This document shows positions 52,388-60,865 of a stretch of 64,000 bases of DNA, piece after piece (position 1 is the first letter of the stretch; each line of letters starts with the position of its first letter). The notes under the pieces are model-generated. The model searched no databases, was not told where the DNA came from, and was given only the letters and a program-made list of their open reading frames with translations. A program made the position numbers and the translations under genes. Source of the DNA: Gemmobacter aquarius (GTDB taxonomy: Bacteria > Pseudomonadota > Alphaproteobacteria > Rhodobacterales > Rhodobacteraceae); the NCBI RefSeq assembly GCF_003060865.1, contig NZ_CP028918.1, positions 2,468,001-2,532,000 of the forward strand, read 5' to 3'.

Positions 52388-53352
52388 GCCCGCTCCAGCA
52401 GCGCCCGCGCCGTTGCCTCGTCGGTCACAAAGGTGTCGACCACCCCGCGCCGCAGCACCGCGCGGTTCACCGCCAGCTTGTTGGCCCCGCCCGCCGCCAA
52501 GATCACATTGGGCACACCGCGCAGGTCATCAAGCCCGATCCCGATCACCCGCTCGTTGATCGGATGGTCGATCGCCTGCCCCTCGGCATCGATCACCGTG
52601 CCCAGAACATCGCCCACCGCCCCCGCCGCGACCAGTTCCTCCATCGATATATCCGACGGCAACCCGTCCCGCATCAGCAGGGACCGCGTCGAGATATCCC
52701 CCGCCGCCATCGCCAGCGCATCGACCGATTTCAGCTTTTCCACCACCGACCGGAACACATCCAGCGCCATGATCGTATCGCGGCTTTCCCGCGACCCGGC
52801 ATACAAGGGTGCCGTGAAATAGCTGTGCTGCGCGCCCACCAGATCGGCCAGCCGCGTGGTGATCTCGAAAGAGTTCAGGTCCGACCCCGTGGTCAGCCCA
52901 CCCATGACCGAGATCACCTCGAGGTCGGGCCGCTCCATCGCCGCGACAAAGCGCGTGGCGATGTTCAGCGTATTGCCCCATGACATGCCAAACAGCCGCA
53001 CCTTTGGGTCGGCCAGCACCTCTGACAGCAGGTTGCCCAAGGCCGCGCCCACCACCATCTGCACATCCCGCGCCTCCATCGGCGCAGGCGCCACATAGGC
53101 CTGTTTCAGCGAAAACCGCGCCCGCAGTGCCGCTTCCAATTCGGCGCAGGCCGCGAAAGCCGTGTTGAAGGTGATCCGCACCAGCCCGCGCTTATGGGCA
53201 TCCGACAGCGCCTTGTTCACCCGCAGCCGCGTCGCCCCCAGCTTTTCGGCCACCTTCTCTTGCGTCAGCCCCTCGACGTAATAGGCCCATGCCACCTGCG
53301 CGAGGAACCGCTCCTCGGTGTCGATCTGCGGCAGCTTCGGGGGACGGGGCAT
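52384..53352 (-). CDS. SorC/DeoR-type sugar-binding transcriptional regulator
   Basis: 322 residues. N-terminal HTH (about 15-60: VAWAYYVEGLTQEKVAEKLG, ATRLRVNKALSDAHKRGLVR) and a SorC sugar-phosphate-binding domain (about 70-320: FGMSWGNTLNIATRF, ISVMGGLTTGSDLNSFE, VIGIGLDDLRGVPNVILAAGG). Responds to a phosphorylated sugar in known members. The Shine-Dalgarno AAGGA overlaps the permease TAA stop, so it is co-expressed with the transporter it probably controls, through the inverted repeat at 56510-56546. Confidence 0.9.
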   Translation of the reverse strand: MPRPPKLPQIDTEERFLAQVAWAYYVEGLTQEKVAEKLGATRLRVNKALSDAHKRGLVRITFNTAFAACAELEAALRARFSLKQAYVAPAPMEARDVQMVVGAALGNLLSEVLADPKVRLFGMSWGNTLNIATRFVAAMERPDLEVISVMGGLTTGSDLNSFEITTRLADLVGAQHSYFTAPLYAGSRESRDTIMALDVFRSVVEKLKSVDALAMAAGDISTRSLLMRDGLPSDISMEELVAAGAVGDVLGTVIDAEGQAIDHPINERVIGIGLDDLRGVPNVILAAGGANKLAVNRAVLRRGVVDTFVTDEATARALLERA

Positions 53353-53361
53353 TGCGATCCT

Positions 53362-54189
53362 TTATTTGACAGCGCCCATCGTCAGGCCCCGCACCAGATG
53401 CTTCGATGCCAGAAGCGCAAAGATCAAGACCGGGATGACGATCAGGGTCGATGTCGCCATGATCTTTCCGTATGGCACATCATAGCCCTCCATAAAGGTA
53501 ACAGCCATCGCAGGCGCGGTCTTTGCCACCTTGGGCGCAAGAATATAGGCGAACAAAAGCTCGTTCCAACTGAAGATGAAAGACAGGATCGACGACACCG
53601 CCACCCCCGGCATGGCGAGCGGCAGGCAGATCGACCGGAAGATCCGCCACTGGCTCGCCCCTTCCAGCATCGCCGCCTCGTCCAGCTCGTGCGGAATAGA
53701 CCGGAACTGGTCGGTGCAGATCCAGATCACGATGGGCAGGGTGAATGTCAGATACATCAGGATCAACGCCAGATGCGTGTCGCGTATCCCGAGGTCACGG
53801 CTGATCAGGAACACGGGGAAGGCCAGCACCACGGGGCTGACGAAGCGGTTGGTGATGAACCAGAACCACAGGTCGGTCTTGCCGCGAAACTCGAACCGCG
53901 CCAGCGCATAGGCCGCAGGGCACCCAAGCAGCACGGCAAGCGAGGTGGTCGCCGTGGCCACGATGATCGAATTCAGCAGCGACACCCCCACCTTGTCCTC
54001 AAACAACACCTCCCAGTAATTGGCTAGCGTCGGGCTGAATATCCATGCCGGAGGGCTTTGCAGCGCCACCACCTGCGTCTTCAGGCTTGTCGTGACCATC
54101 CAGTAGAACGGAAAGACGCAGAACGCGCAGATCACGACCAGCAGAATGCCTTCGCCCAGCAAGGACCGGCGTTGCAACGGGGCGGCCAT
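53362..54189 (-). CDS. Carbohydrate ABC transporter permease (MalG type)
   Basis: 275 residues, six membrane helices (first at about 13-33). The EAA loop is DEAAMLEGASQWRIFRSICLPLAMPG (shown across about 165-190; key residues EAA, G, P). Overlaps the partner permease stop by one base (TGATG). Confidence 0.93.
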   Translation of the reverse strand: MAAPLQRRSLLGEGILLVVICAFCVFPFYWMVTTSLKTQVVALQSPPAWIFSPTLANYWEVLFEDKVGVSLLNSIIVATATTSLAVLLGCPAAYALARFEFRGKTDLWFWFITNRFVSPVVLAFPVFLISRDLGIRDTHLALILMYLTFTLPIVIWICTDQFRSIPHELDEAAMLEGASQWRIFRSICLPLAMPGVAVSSILSFIFSWNELLFAYILAPKVAKTAPAMAVTFMEGYDVPYGKIMATSTLIVIPVLIFALLASKHLVRGLTMGAVK

Positions 54190-55067
54190 CAGCGCACCTC
54201 ACGGTAGAAGAAGCGGATGTAAAGCCGCGCCAGAACAATCGTCAGCGCCAGCATGATGATCGATTGCGCCGCCGCCATCCCGATATCGAACTGCCTGTTG
54301 CCCACCCGCTCGATCAGCACGGCGATGAATTCGGTCGCCGACCCCGGCCCGCCCCGCGTCATGGTGAAGGGCATGTCAAAGAGCTTCAGCGTATCCGCCG
54401 TCCGCAAGATCAGCACCGCGACGAGCGAGGGGATCAGATAGGGCAGTTGCACATGCCGCAGCACCACCCAGTTGCTTTTCGTCTCAAGCTTCGCCGCCTC
54501 CTCGATTTCCGGCGGAACGGTCGACAATCCGGCCAGCAACACCAGCGCGACAAAGGGTGTCCACTGCCAGATATCCCAAATCACCACCGCCAGAAATGCA
54601 TTTGTCGGGTCACCGATAAAATTGATCGGATCGACCCCCAGCCAGCCCAGCATCTGGTTGATCACCCCGTATTTCTGGTTCAGCATCACCTGCGCCAACA
54701 GCCCCACCACCGCATAGGTCGTGGCCATCGGCAGCACCAAAGACAACCGCGCCAAAGTCTTGAACAGCGTCAGCCCCGGCCGGTGCAACACCAGCGCAAT
54801 CGACAGGCCGAAAATGATCTGCACCGGCACCGACATAACGAACAACAGCGCCGTGCGCCCCATCGCCTGCCAGAACACCGTATCGGTCAGCACGGCTGCG
54901 TAATTCTCCAGCCCGACGAACCTTTGCTGCGCCAGCTTGGTCAGGTTGAAATAGTGGAAACTCTTCCACAGCGCGAACAAAAGCGGCGCGATGCCGACGA
55001 TCACCAGTGCTGCCACCGCTGGCCCCAGAAAGGCCCCCAGCGTGGCGCGGCTGACGCGGGTTGTCAT
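54189..55067 (-). CDS. Carbohydrate ABC transporter permease (MalF type)
   Basis: 292 residues, six membrane helices (first at about 12-33). The EAA loop is EEAAKLETKSNWVVLRHVQL (about 190-209), followed by PYLIPS. Inner-membrane channel with the MalG-type partner. Confidence 0.93.
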   Translation of the reverse strand: MTTRVSRATLGAFLGPAVAALVIVGIAPLLFALWKSFHYFNLTKLAQQRFVGLENYAAVLTDTVFWQAMGRTALLFVMSVPVQIIFGLSIALVLHRPGLTLFKTLARLSLVLPMATTYAVVGLLAQVMLNQKYGVINQMLGWLGVDPINFIGDPTNAFLAVVIWDIWQWTPFVALVLLAGLSTVPPEIEEAAKLETKSNWVVLRHVQLPYLIPSLVAVLILRTADTLKLFDMPFTMTRGGPGSATEFIAVLIERVGNRQFDIGMAAAQSIIMLALTIVLARLYIRFFYREVR

Positions 55068-55150
55068 ATCCGACCTCTCGGCAAATCCAGTCTTCGGGGA
55101 TGAACCGGCCCCGGCGTTTCCACCGGGGCCGGCATCGTCACACCCTGCGC

Positions 55151-56491
55151 TTACTGCGCCAGCGGCTTCTTGCCGTCATAGTAACCGGCCTCGGCCAGCA
55201 CCGCTTCCATCTTCTCGCCGATGGTCTTGGCACCCTCGTCGACCGACACTTCGCCCAGCATCATCTTCGTGCCCCACTCCTGCACGATCTCGGTGATCGC
55301 GGGCCATTCGGCAAAGCGCGGACGGAACTCCGGCACGCCCTCTTTCCACGATTCCACCAGTGCGGGGATGAACTTGTAGGTCTCGGCCAGCGCCGGATCG
55401 GCATAGGCAGACTGACGCGCCGGAACGCCGCCCATCTCCAGATACTTGCCCGCATTGGCCTTCGACGTGATCCACTGGATGAACAGCCAACCGGCCGCCT
55501 TTTCGGCATCATCCGCCTGCGAAGCAACGGCCAGCGAGAACCCGCCCAGCGCAGGCTTGCGCCCCGCCGGACCCTTCGGTTCAGGCGCCACAGCAAGGCA
55601 ATCGCCCAACGTCGACGTCTCGGGCGAAGCCAGCGTCGAATAGAACGCCGACCATTCCGTCAGCATCGCCACATCGCCCTGCGCCAGACCGTTCACCGCT
55701 TCCGAATGGTCATAGGCCACAATGCCCTCGGGCATGTATTGCATCAGATCCTGACGGAACTGCAAACCGGCCTGGCTCTCGGGCGAGTTCAGGTTCGACT
55801 TGAACTCGGCATTCAGGAACGACCCGCCGAACGGCCACAGCATCCGCGCGAAACTGTCCGCCGATTGCGTCTCGTTGCGCTTGGATTGCAGCGCGAACGC
55901 ATACTTCCCGTCCTTGGTCAGCGCCGGACCATATACGTCCTTCAACTCGGCCCATGTCTCTGGCGGCTTGTCGAAACCGGCATCCTTCAACATGCAGCTG
56001 TTGTAAAACAGCAGCCCCGAATAGTTGTCGAACGGCAGGCCATAGGTCGTCCCGTTCCAGCCGCCAAAGGCGTTCACCACCAGCGGGAAAAAGTCGGCCA
56101 TATCCAACTCGGGGTCGGCCAGCGCCGGATCTGCGGTGAACTGGTCGATGGGCACGATCCAGCCGTTTTCCGCAAAGTTGCCGATCCAGACAAGGTCGAT
56201 CAGCGCGATATCCAGATCACCCCCCGCCACGAAATCGCGCACCTGTTCGCCCAGCGCGTTTTCGTAAGGAACGGTGGTCTGGTTGATCTTGATCCCCGTC
56301 GCCGCCTCGAATTCCGGGATCATCTCGATGGCCGCCTTGTAACCGGGGCGATCAAGGAACAGCACTTCCAACTCGGTTCCGGCATAGGGCTTGGCCGCTT
56401 CCTCCAGCGTCCACGCCCCCGCCTGACCCGCAACGCCAAGCACGGCGGCAGAGGCCAGCGCAAGCGCGCTGAGTTCCGTCTTCAGCTTCAT
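55151..56491 (-). CDS. Carbohydrate ABC transporter substrate-binding protein
   Basis: 446 residues, family 1 solute-binding protein. Signal peptide at about 1-26 (AGQAGAWT). Mature part with [20 protein letters not shown] (about 57-76), [20 protein letters not shown] (about 97-116), [20 protein letters not shown] and the C-terminal [23 protein letters not shown] lies before ATG 56491, so the upstream in-frame codons are not used. First gene of the minus-strand arm. Ligand likely a polyol or mono/oligosaccharide. Confidence 0.92.
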   Translation of the reverse strand: MKLKTELSALALASAAVLGVAGQAGAWTLEEAAKPYAGTELEVLFLDRPGYKAAIEMIPEFEAATGIKINQTTVPYENALGEQVRDFVAGGDLDIALIDLVWIGNFAENGWIVPIDQFTADPALADPELDMADFFPLVVNAFGGWNGTTYGLPFDNYSGLLFYNSCMLKDAGFDKPPETWAELKDVYGPALTKDGKYAFALQSKRNETQSADSFARMLWPFGGSFLNAEFKSNLNSPESQAGLQFRQDLMQYMPEGIVAYDHSEAVNGLAQGDVAMLTEWSAFYSTLASPETSTLGDCLAVAPEPKGPAGRKPALGGFSLAVASQADDAEKAAGWLFIQWITSKANAGKYLEMGGVPARQSAYADPALAETYKFIPALVESWKEGVPEFRPRFAEWPAITEIVQEWGTKMMLGEVSVDEGAKTIGEKMEAVLAEAGYYDGKKPLAQ

Positions 56492-56509
56492 TTCATTCCT
56501 CCCTTTATG

Positions 56510-56546
56510 GCAGCGTTGCACGGTTGACTTCCATTTGTAACGCTGC
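56510..56546. promoter_or_regulatory. Candidate operator between the two arms of the carbohydrate locus
   Basis: GCAGCGTTGCA (56510-56520) and TGTAACGCTGC (56536-56546) form an 11-bp inverted repeat with one mismatch and a 15-base gap, in the 140-bp divergent region between the binding-protein and ATPase genes. An AT-rich stretch CACATATAAATGTATCG follows and may hold the plus-strand -10. A likely site for the SorC-family regulator. Confidence 0.6.
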
Positions 56547-56631
56547 ACATATAAATGTATCGTTCGAAGCATGAGTCAACGGAAATCTTCGCGGCGCGTG
56601 CCGCAGCGCAGGAACAAAAGGGACCGCACGG

Positions 56632-57693
56632 ATGGCCGAAGTCAGCCTGTCAGGCGTCAACAAATTCTACGGAACCGCGCAGGCCCTGCACGGCATCACG
56701 CTCGGCATCGCCGATGGCGAATTCGCCGTTTTCGTCGGCCCCTCGGGCTGCGGAAAATCCACCCTCCTGCGCGCCATCGCAGGGCTTGAGGACATCTCGC
56801 AAGGCGCGATCTCCATCGGCAACCGCAACGTGACCACTCTCGCGCCCTCAGACCGCGACGTGGCGATGGTGTTCCAGTCCTACGCGCTTTACCCCCACAT
56901 GACGGTGCGCGAGAATATGGAATTCGGGATGAAGGTGAACAACGTCCCCGCCCCCGACCGCGCCGCCCGCGTGAGTGAGGCCGCCCGCATCCTGCAACTC
57001 GACCCCTACCTCGACCGCAAACCCGCCCACCTGTCGGGTGGCCAGCGCCAGCGCGTCGCCATCGGCCGTGCCATCGTCAAGAAACCCGCCGTCTTCCTGT
57101 TCGACGAGCCGCTCTCCAACCTCGACGCCAAACTCCGCGTGCAGATGCGCGTCGAACTCGAAGCCCTGCACCGCGACCTCAAGGCCACGATGATCTACGT
57201 CACCCATGATCAGGTCGAAGCGATGACCATGGCCGACAAGATCGTCGTGCTGAATGCAGGCCGCATCGAACAGGTCGGCTCGCCGATGGACCTGTACCAC
57301 CGCCCCGCCACCGAATTTGTCGCAGGCTTCATCGGCGCTCCGGCGATGAACTTCCTCGACATGACCAACCACACAGGCAACATCGCCCTTGGCGACACCA
57401 CCCTTCCCGTCAGCGCCGCCACGGGCGCCACTCGCCTCGGCATCCGCCCCGAACACATCACGCTCCTGCCCGCAGGCCAAGGCGACCTCGCCGCCACCGT
57501 CACCTTGCGCGAAACCCTCGGCGGCGACGCCTACCTTTACCTCCGCACCACCCACGGCCAGCCCCTCGTCGTCCGTGCCGATGGCGACACGCCCCTGAAC
57601 CACGGCGAGGCGGTCGGCCTTGCGCTTCCCGCCCACAGGCTGCACCAGTTCGGCCCAGATGGCCGCACCCTGCGGTCAGGGGATGCCCACTGA
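56632..57693 (+). CDS. Carbohydrate ABC transporter ATPase (UgpC/MalK type)
   Basis: 353 residues: Walker A GPSGCGKS (about 37-44), Q-loop FQSYALYPHMTVRENM, signature LSGGQRQR, Walker B FLFDEPLSNLDAKLR, H-loop IYVTHDQVEAMT, and a C-terminal TOBE/OB region (about 235-350) with IRPEHITLLPAG. It lies apart from its permeases, on the divergent arm. Its stop overlaps the next start by one base (TGATG). Confidence 0.94.
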   Translation: MAEVSLSGVNKFYGTAQALHGITLGIADGEFAVFVGPSGCGKSTLLRAIAGLEDISQGAISIGNRNVTTLAPSDRDVAMVFQSYALYPHMTVRENMEFGMKVNNVPAPDRAARVSEAARILQLDPYLDRKPAHLSGGQRQRVAIGRAIVKKPAVFLFDEPLSNLDAKLRVQMRVELEALHRDLKATMIYVTHDQVEAMTMADKIVVLNAGRIEQVGSPMDLYHRPATEFVAGFIGAPAMNFLDMTNHTGNIALGDTTLPVSAATGATRLGIRPEHITLLPAGQGDLAATVTLRETLGGDAYLYLRTTHGQPLVVRADGDTPLNHGEAVGLALPAHRLHQFGPDGRTLRSGDAH

Positions 57694-59036
57694 TGCCAAA
57701 CGCTGCCCGCAACACCACTGCCCAAGACCCCGTCGCCCGCGCCGTCGCGCAATCGAAAACCGTGGCCGAAGTCCTCATCGCCCCCGGTGCCATCGCCCAG
57801 ACCGGCGCGCTTTATACCCGCCACTTCACCGGCCCCGCCTGCCTGATCGCCGATGAAAACACATGGGCCGCCGCAGGCCCGCAGGCCGAAGCAGCCCTCC
57901 ATGCAGCAGGCATCGCCACCCGCCGCCACATCCTGCCCGCCAAACCGCGCCCGAAACCCACGGTCGACCTCGCCAACGCCCTGCGCGATGCGCTCCACCC
58001 CGGCGAAACCCCCGTCGCCATCGGCTCTGGCGTGCTGAACGATGTGACCAAACACGCAGCCTTCGACGCAGACCGCCCCTATCTGTGCATCGGCACGGCG
58101 GCCTCGATGGACGGCTACACCTCGGCAGGTGCGCCTTTGTCCGACAAGGGGTTCAAGAAAACCATCCAGTGCCGCCCCGCCCGCGCCGTGCTGGGCGACC
58201 TCGACATCATCGCCGCCGCCCCGCCTGCGATGACAGGTTGGGGCTACGGCGACCTTGCCGGAAAAATCCCCGCCGGCGGGGACTGGATCATCGCCGACAC
58301 CCTCGGCGTTGAGGCCATCGACGATGTCGCATGGCCGCTGGTGCAAGGCTCGCTGCGCGCATGGCTTGGCCAACCTGCCGCCATCGCCGCAGGCGACCCC
58401 GCCGCGATCAGCGGGCTTTTCACCGGCCTCACCCTCGTCGGCCTTGCCATGGAGTTGCACGGCTCCTCGCGCCCCGCATCCGGCGCCGATCACCAGATCG
58501 CGCATCTGTGGGAAATGGACGACCTGATGCAAGGCGGCGAACGCGTCTCGCACGGGGCCTGCGTGGCCGTGGGCTGCACCATGACCCTGCGCCTTTACGA
58601 CTGGCTTCTGGCGCAAGACCTCAGCCGCCTCGACCCCGCCCTTGCCGACACGGCCCCCACCCTCGACGACAAGATCGCCGCGATCCTCGCCGCCTTCGGC
58701 CCCGGCGAAATCGCCACCCGCGCGATCGAGGAAACCCGCGCCAAACACATCGACCGTGCCGCCCACCGTGCCCGCATCGAAACCCTGCGCGCCGAATGGC
58801 CACGGCTGCAAACCCGCCTCCGCGCCCAACTCATGCCAGCCGACCAGATGCGCGCCGCCCTCCACGCCGCGGGCGCCCCCGCCGATGCCGCCGAAATCGG
58901 CGTCGACCGCGCCTACCTCCAGCGCACCACCCTCAACGCCCGCTTCCTGCGTAGCCGCTACACGCTTCTCGACCTGCTCGACGAAACCGGCCTTCTCGCC
59001 CAAGCGGTGAACGCCTCGCTCCCCTCCTCCTCCTGA
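57693..59036 (+). CDS. Glycerol-1-phosphate dehydrogenase-like protein (AraM/EgsA family)
   Basis: 447 residues of the iron-type alcohol dehydrogenase / dehydroquinate-synthase fold. NAD site VAIGSGVLNDVTKHAAF near 108-124; TAASMDGYTSAGAPL at 135-149; metal ligands D187 (GYGDLAGK), H267 (SGADHQIAHLWE) and H287 (VSHGACVAVG), all kept. Characterised members reduce DHAP to sn-glycerol-1-phosphate. In this sugar locus it may instead oxidise a polyol phosphate; inference only. Starts in the ATPase stop (TGATG), so it belongs to the transport operon. Confidence 0.85.
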   Translation: MPNAARNTTAQDPVARAVAQSKTVAEVLIAPGAIAQTGALYTRHFTGPACLIADENTWAAAGPQAEAALHAAGIATRRHILPAKPRPKPTVDLANALRDALHPGETPVAIGSGVLNDVTKHAAFDADRPYLCIGTAASMDGYTSAGAPLSDKGFKKTIQCRPARAVLGDLDIIAAAPPAMTGWGYGDLAGKIPAGGDWIIADTLGVEAIDDVAWPLVQGSLRAWLGQPAAIAAGDPAAISGLFTGLTLVGLAMELHGSSRPASGADHQIAHLWEMDDLMQGGERVSHGACVAVGCTMTLRLYDWLLAQDLSRLDPALADTAPTLDDKIAAILAAFGPGEIATRAIEETRAKHIDRAAHRARIETLRAEWPRLQTRLRAQLMPADQMRAALHAAGAPADAAEIGVDRAYLQRTTLNARFLRSRYTLLDLLDETGLLAQAVNASLPSSS

Positions 59037-59080
59037 CCGAAGCGGGGGTGCAACCGCCTCCTTCCATCACAGGAAGGGCA

Positions 59081-59124
59081 CCTCCCTCTCCCCTCCGGGG
59101 GAGAGGGTCGGGGTGAGGGGGGCC
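59081..59124 (+). repeat. GC-hairpin repeat, copy 2
   Basis: CCTCCCTCTCCCCTCCGGGG, then GAGAGGGTCGGGGTGAGGGG, 45 bases after the AraM-like stop. Same structure as 16704-16744: a CCCTC stem closed by GAGGG, then CGGGGTG. Confidence 0.7.
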
Positions 59125-59212
59125 ACAGCCCCCCCAGCCCCCCCCCGATACCTCTTCTCTTCGCGCCCCAACCGCCGCACGCTGCAGAAAACCCCGAACC
59201 GGACGCCCGCCC

Positions 59213-59776
59213 ATGCAAGACCTCGCCGCACTCGCCACCCGCGCCGCCGCCGAAATCCGCGACGCCACCGCCGCCGTGAACCCCGCCGAACTGTCGGCCC
59301 TCGTCACCGAACTGGCGCAGGCAAGACGCATCGTCGCCTATGGCGTAGGCCGCGAAGGGCTGATGATGCGGGCGCTGGCCATGCGCCTTTACCACCTCGG
59401 CCTCGACGCACATATGGTGGGCGACATGTCCGCCCCGCCCGTGGGTGCAGGCGACCTGCTGATCGTTTCCGCAGGCCCCGGCGGCTTTTCCACCGTAGAC
59501 GGCCTGATCGGTGTCGCCCGCAAGGCCGGCGCCCGCACCGCCTGCATCACGGCCCAGCCGTCCGGCTCCGCCCCCACCGCCTGCGACACCGTCCTGACCA
59601 TCCCCGCCCAGACCATGGCAAACGACACCGGCCCCGCCGCAGCCTCGGTCCTCCCCATGGGGTCGCTGTTCGAGGGCGCGCAATACCTGACCTTCGAACT
59701 TCTCGTCCTCGCCCTGCGCGGCCACATCGGCGCCGACCCCGCCGCCATGCGCGCGCGCCACACCAACCTCGAATGA
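59213..59776 (+). CDS. SIS-domain sugar isomerase, 6-phospho-3-hexuloisomerase-like
   Basis: 187 residues, a single SIS domain typical in size of PHI (HxlB) proteins, which interconvert 3-hexulose-6-phosphate and fructose-6-phosphate. Kept: IVAYGVGREGLMMRALAMRLYHLGLDAHMVGD (about 38-69 in two blocks; MRL-HLG) and LPMGSLFEGAQ near 146-156 with the catalytic-type Glu. Changed: the sugar-phosphate loop GRSG is GREG, and the second loop SGSGET is SAGPGGF. So it may act on another substrate. No 3-hexulose-phosphate synthase gene is nearby. Confidence 0.75.
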   Translation: MQDLAALATRAAAEIRDATAAVNPAELSALVTELAQARRIVAYGVGREGLMMRALAMRLYHLGLDAHMVGDMSAPPVGAGDLLIVSAGPGGFSTVDGLIGVARKAGARTACITAQPSGSAPTACDTVLTIPAQTMANDTGPAAASVLPMGSLFEGAQYLTFELLVLALRGHIGADPAAMRARHTNLE

Positions 59777-59787
59777 CAGCACCTTTC

Positions 59788-59813
59788 CCCCCTCCCCCAA
59801 TGGGGAGGGGGGC
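59788..59813 (+). repeat. GC-hairpin repeat, copy 3
   Basis: CCCCCTCCCCCAATGGGGAG followed by GGGGCG: a CCCCTCCCC / GGGGAGGGG stem with a short AT loop, 12 bases after the SIS gene stop. Confidence 0.7.
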
Positions 59814-59882
59814 GCAAACCCCGTCAGACATCCGCAAACGACCCTCTCCGACAAGTCCGAAAGCCTCGCTCTCAAGCCCCTC

Positions 59883-59920
59883 GCCTCCCTCCCCCCGTGG
59901 GGGAGGGCCGGGGTGGGGGG
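59883..59920 (+). repeat. GC-hairpin repeat, copy 4
   Basis: CCTCCCTCCCCCCGTGGGGG, then AGGGCCGGGGTGGGGGGG, between the SIS and SDR genes. With copy 3 it forms a 130-bp repeat-filled gap. Confidence 0.7.
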
Positions 59921-59955
59921 GGGGCCGCAATCCCGACAAGACCAAAGGTAAACCC

Positions 59956-60726
59956 ATGCCAAACTGGACCGACCGCTTCAGTCTTTCGGGCCGCAAGGCC
60001 CTGATCACCGGCGCCTCCAAAGGCATCGGCGCCGAAATCGCCGAAGTCTTTGCCGATGCGGGGGCCGATATCATCGCCGTCGCCCGCGACGCGACAGGCC
60101 TCGCCGAAACCGCCGCCCGCGTCCGCGCGAAAGGCCGCACCTGCCTGACGATCGAAGCCGAAATGGCCAGCCGCCAAGGCCCCGTCACCGCCGCGCAACA
60201 GGCCCTCGCCGCATGGGGCACCATCGACATCCTCGTCAATTCCGCAGGCATCGCCCGCATCGCCCCCGCCACCGAGATCTCGCCAGACTGGTGGGACGAA
60301 ACCATGGCCGTCAACCTGCGCGCCCCCTTCCTTCTGGCGCAAACCCTCGCCCCCGCCATGATCGCGCAACAGCGCGGCAAGATCATCAACATCTCGTCGC
60401 AAACCGGAGTTGTCGCCATCGACGACCACGCCGCCTATGCCGCCTCCAAAGGCGGTCTGAACGCGCTTACGAAATCGCTCTGCGCCGAATGGGGCCGTCA
60501 CAACATCCAGATAAATGCCATCTGCCCCACTGTGGTGATGACGCCCATGGGCCGCTCGGTCTGGGGCCCGCCGGAAAAATCCGGCCCCTTCATCGCTGCC
60601 ACCCCTGCCCGCCGCTTCGCCGAACCGGTCGAGATCGCCGATGCCGCCCTCTACCTCGCCTCCTCGGCATCGGACATGGTGAACGGCGATCTGCTGATGG
60701 TCGAAGGCGGGTTCACCAGCGTCTGA
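59956..60726 (+). CDS. SDR-family sugar/polyol dehydrogenase
   Basis: 256 residues, classical SDR: cofactor loop TGASKGIG at 18-25, NSAGIA at 95-100, N120, catalytic Ser near 147-148 (NISSQTG), Y161 and K165 (AAYAASKGG), and the C-terminal GDLLMVEGGFTSV. It probably oxidises a sugar alcohol to a ketose, or the reverse, before phosphorylation by the xylulokinase-type enzyme at 50939-52387. Last enzyme of the plus-strand arm. Followed by repeat copy 7. Confidence 0.85.
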   Translation: MPNWTDRFSLSGRKALITGASKGIGAEIAEVFADAGADIIAVARDATGLAETAARVRAKGRTCLTIEAEMASRQGPVTAAQQALAAWGTIDILVNSAGIARIAPATEISPDWWDETMAVNLRAPFLLAQTLAPAMIAQQRGKIINISSQTGVVAIDDHAAYAASKGGLNALTKSLCAEWGRHNIQINAICPTVVMTPMGRSVWGPPEKSGPFIAATPARRFAEPVEIADAALYLASSASDMVNGDLLMVEGGFTSV

Positions 60727-60729
60727 CAG

Positions 60730-60829
60730 GCTGAACCCGCCGGGGTTTCACCCCCCGTCCATCTGGCTCTCGGACCGATGGCGAACCCGAAGGACGACCC
60801 AGAGTATTTAGAGCAAAGATGAACGGGGG
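60730..60829 (+). repeat. 3'-end repeat element, copy 7
   Basis: After the SDR gene and in its orientation: GAACCCGCCGGGGTTTCACC hairpin region, then CCCAGAGTATTTAGAGCAAAGATGAACGG at 60798-60826. It separates the carbohydrate locus from the HAD gene. Confidence 0.75.
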
Positions 60830-60865
60830 AACCAAGGCCAGCCCCCCAAGAACCGGACATAGCCC

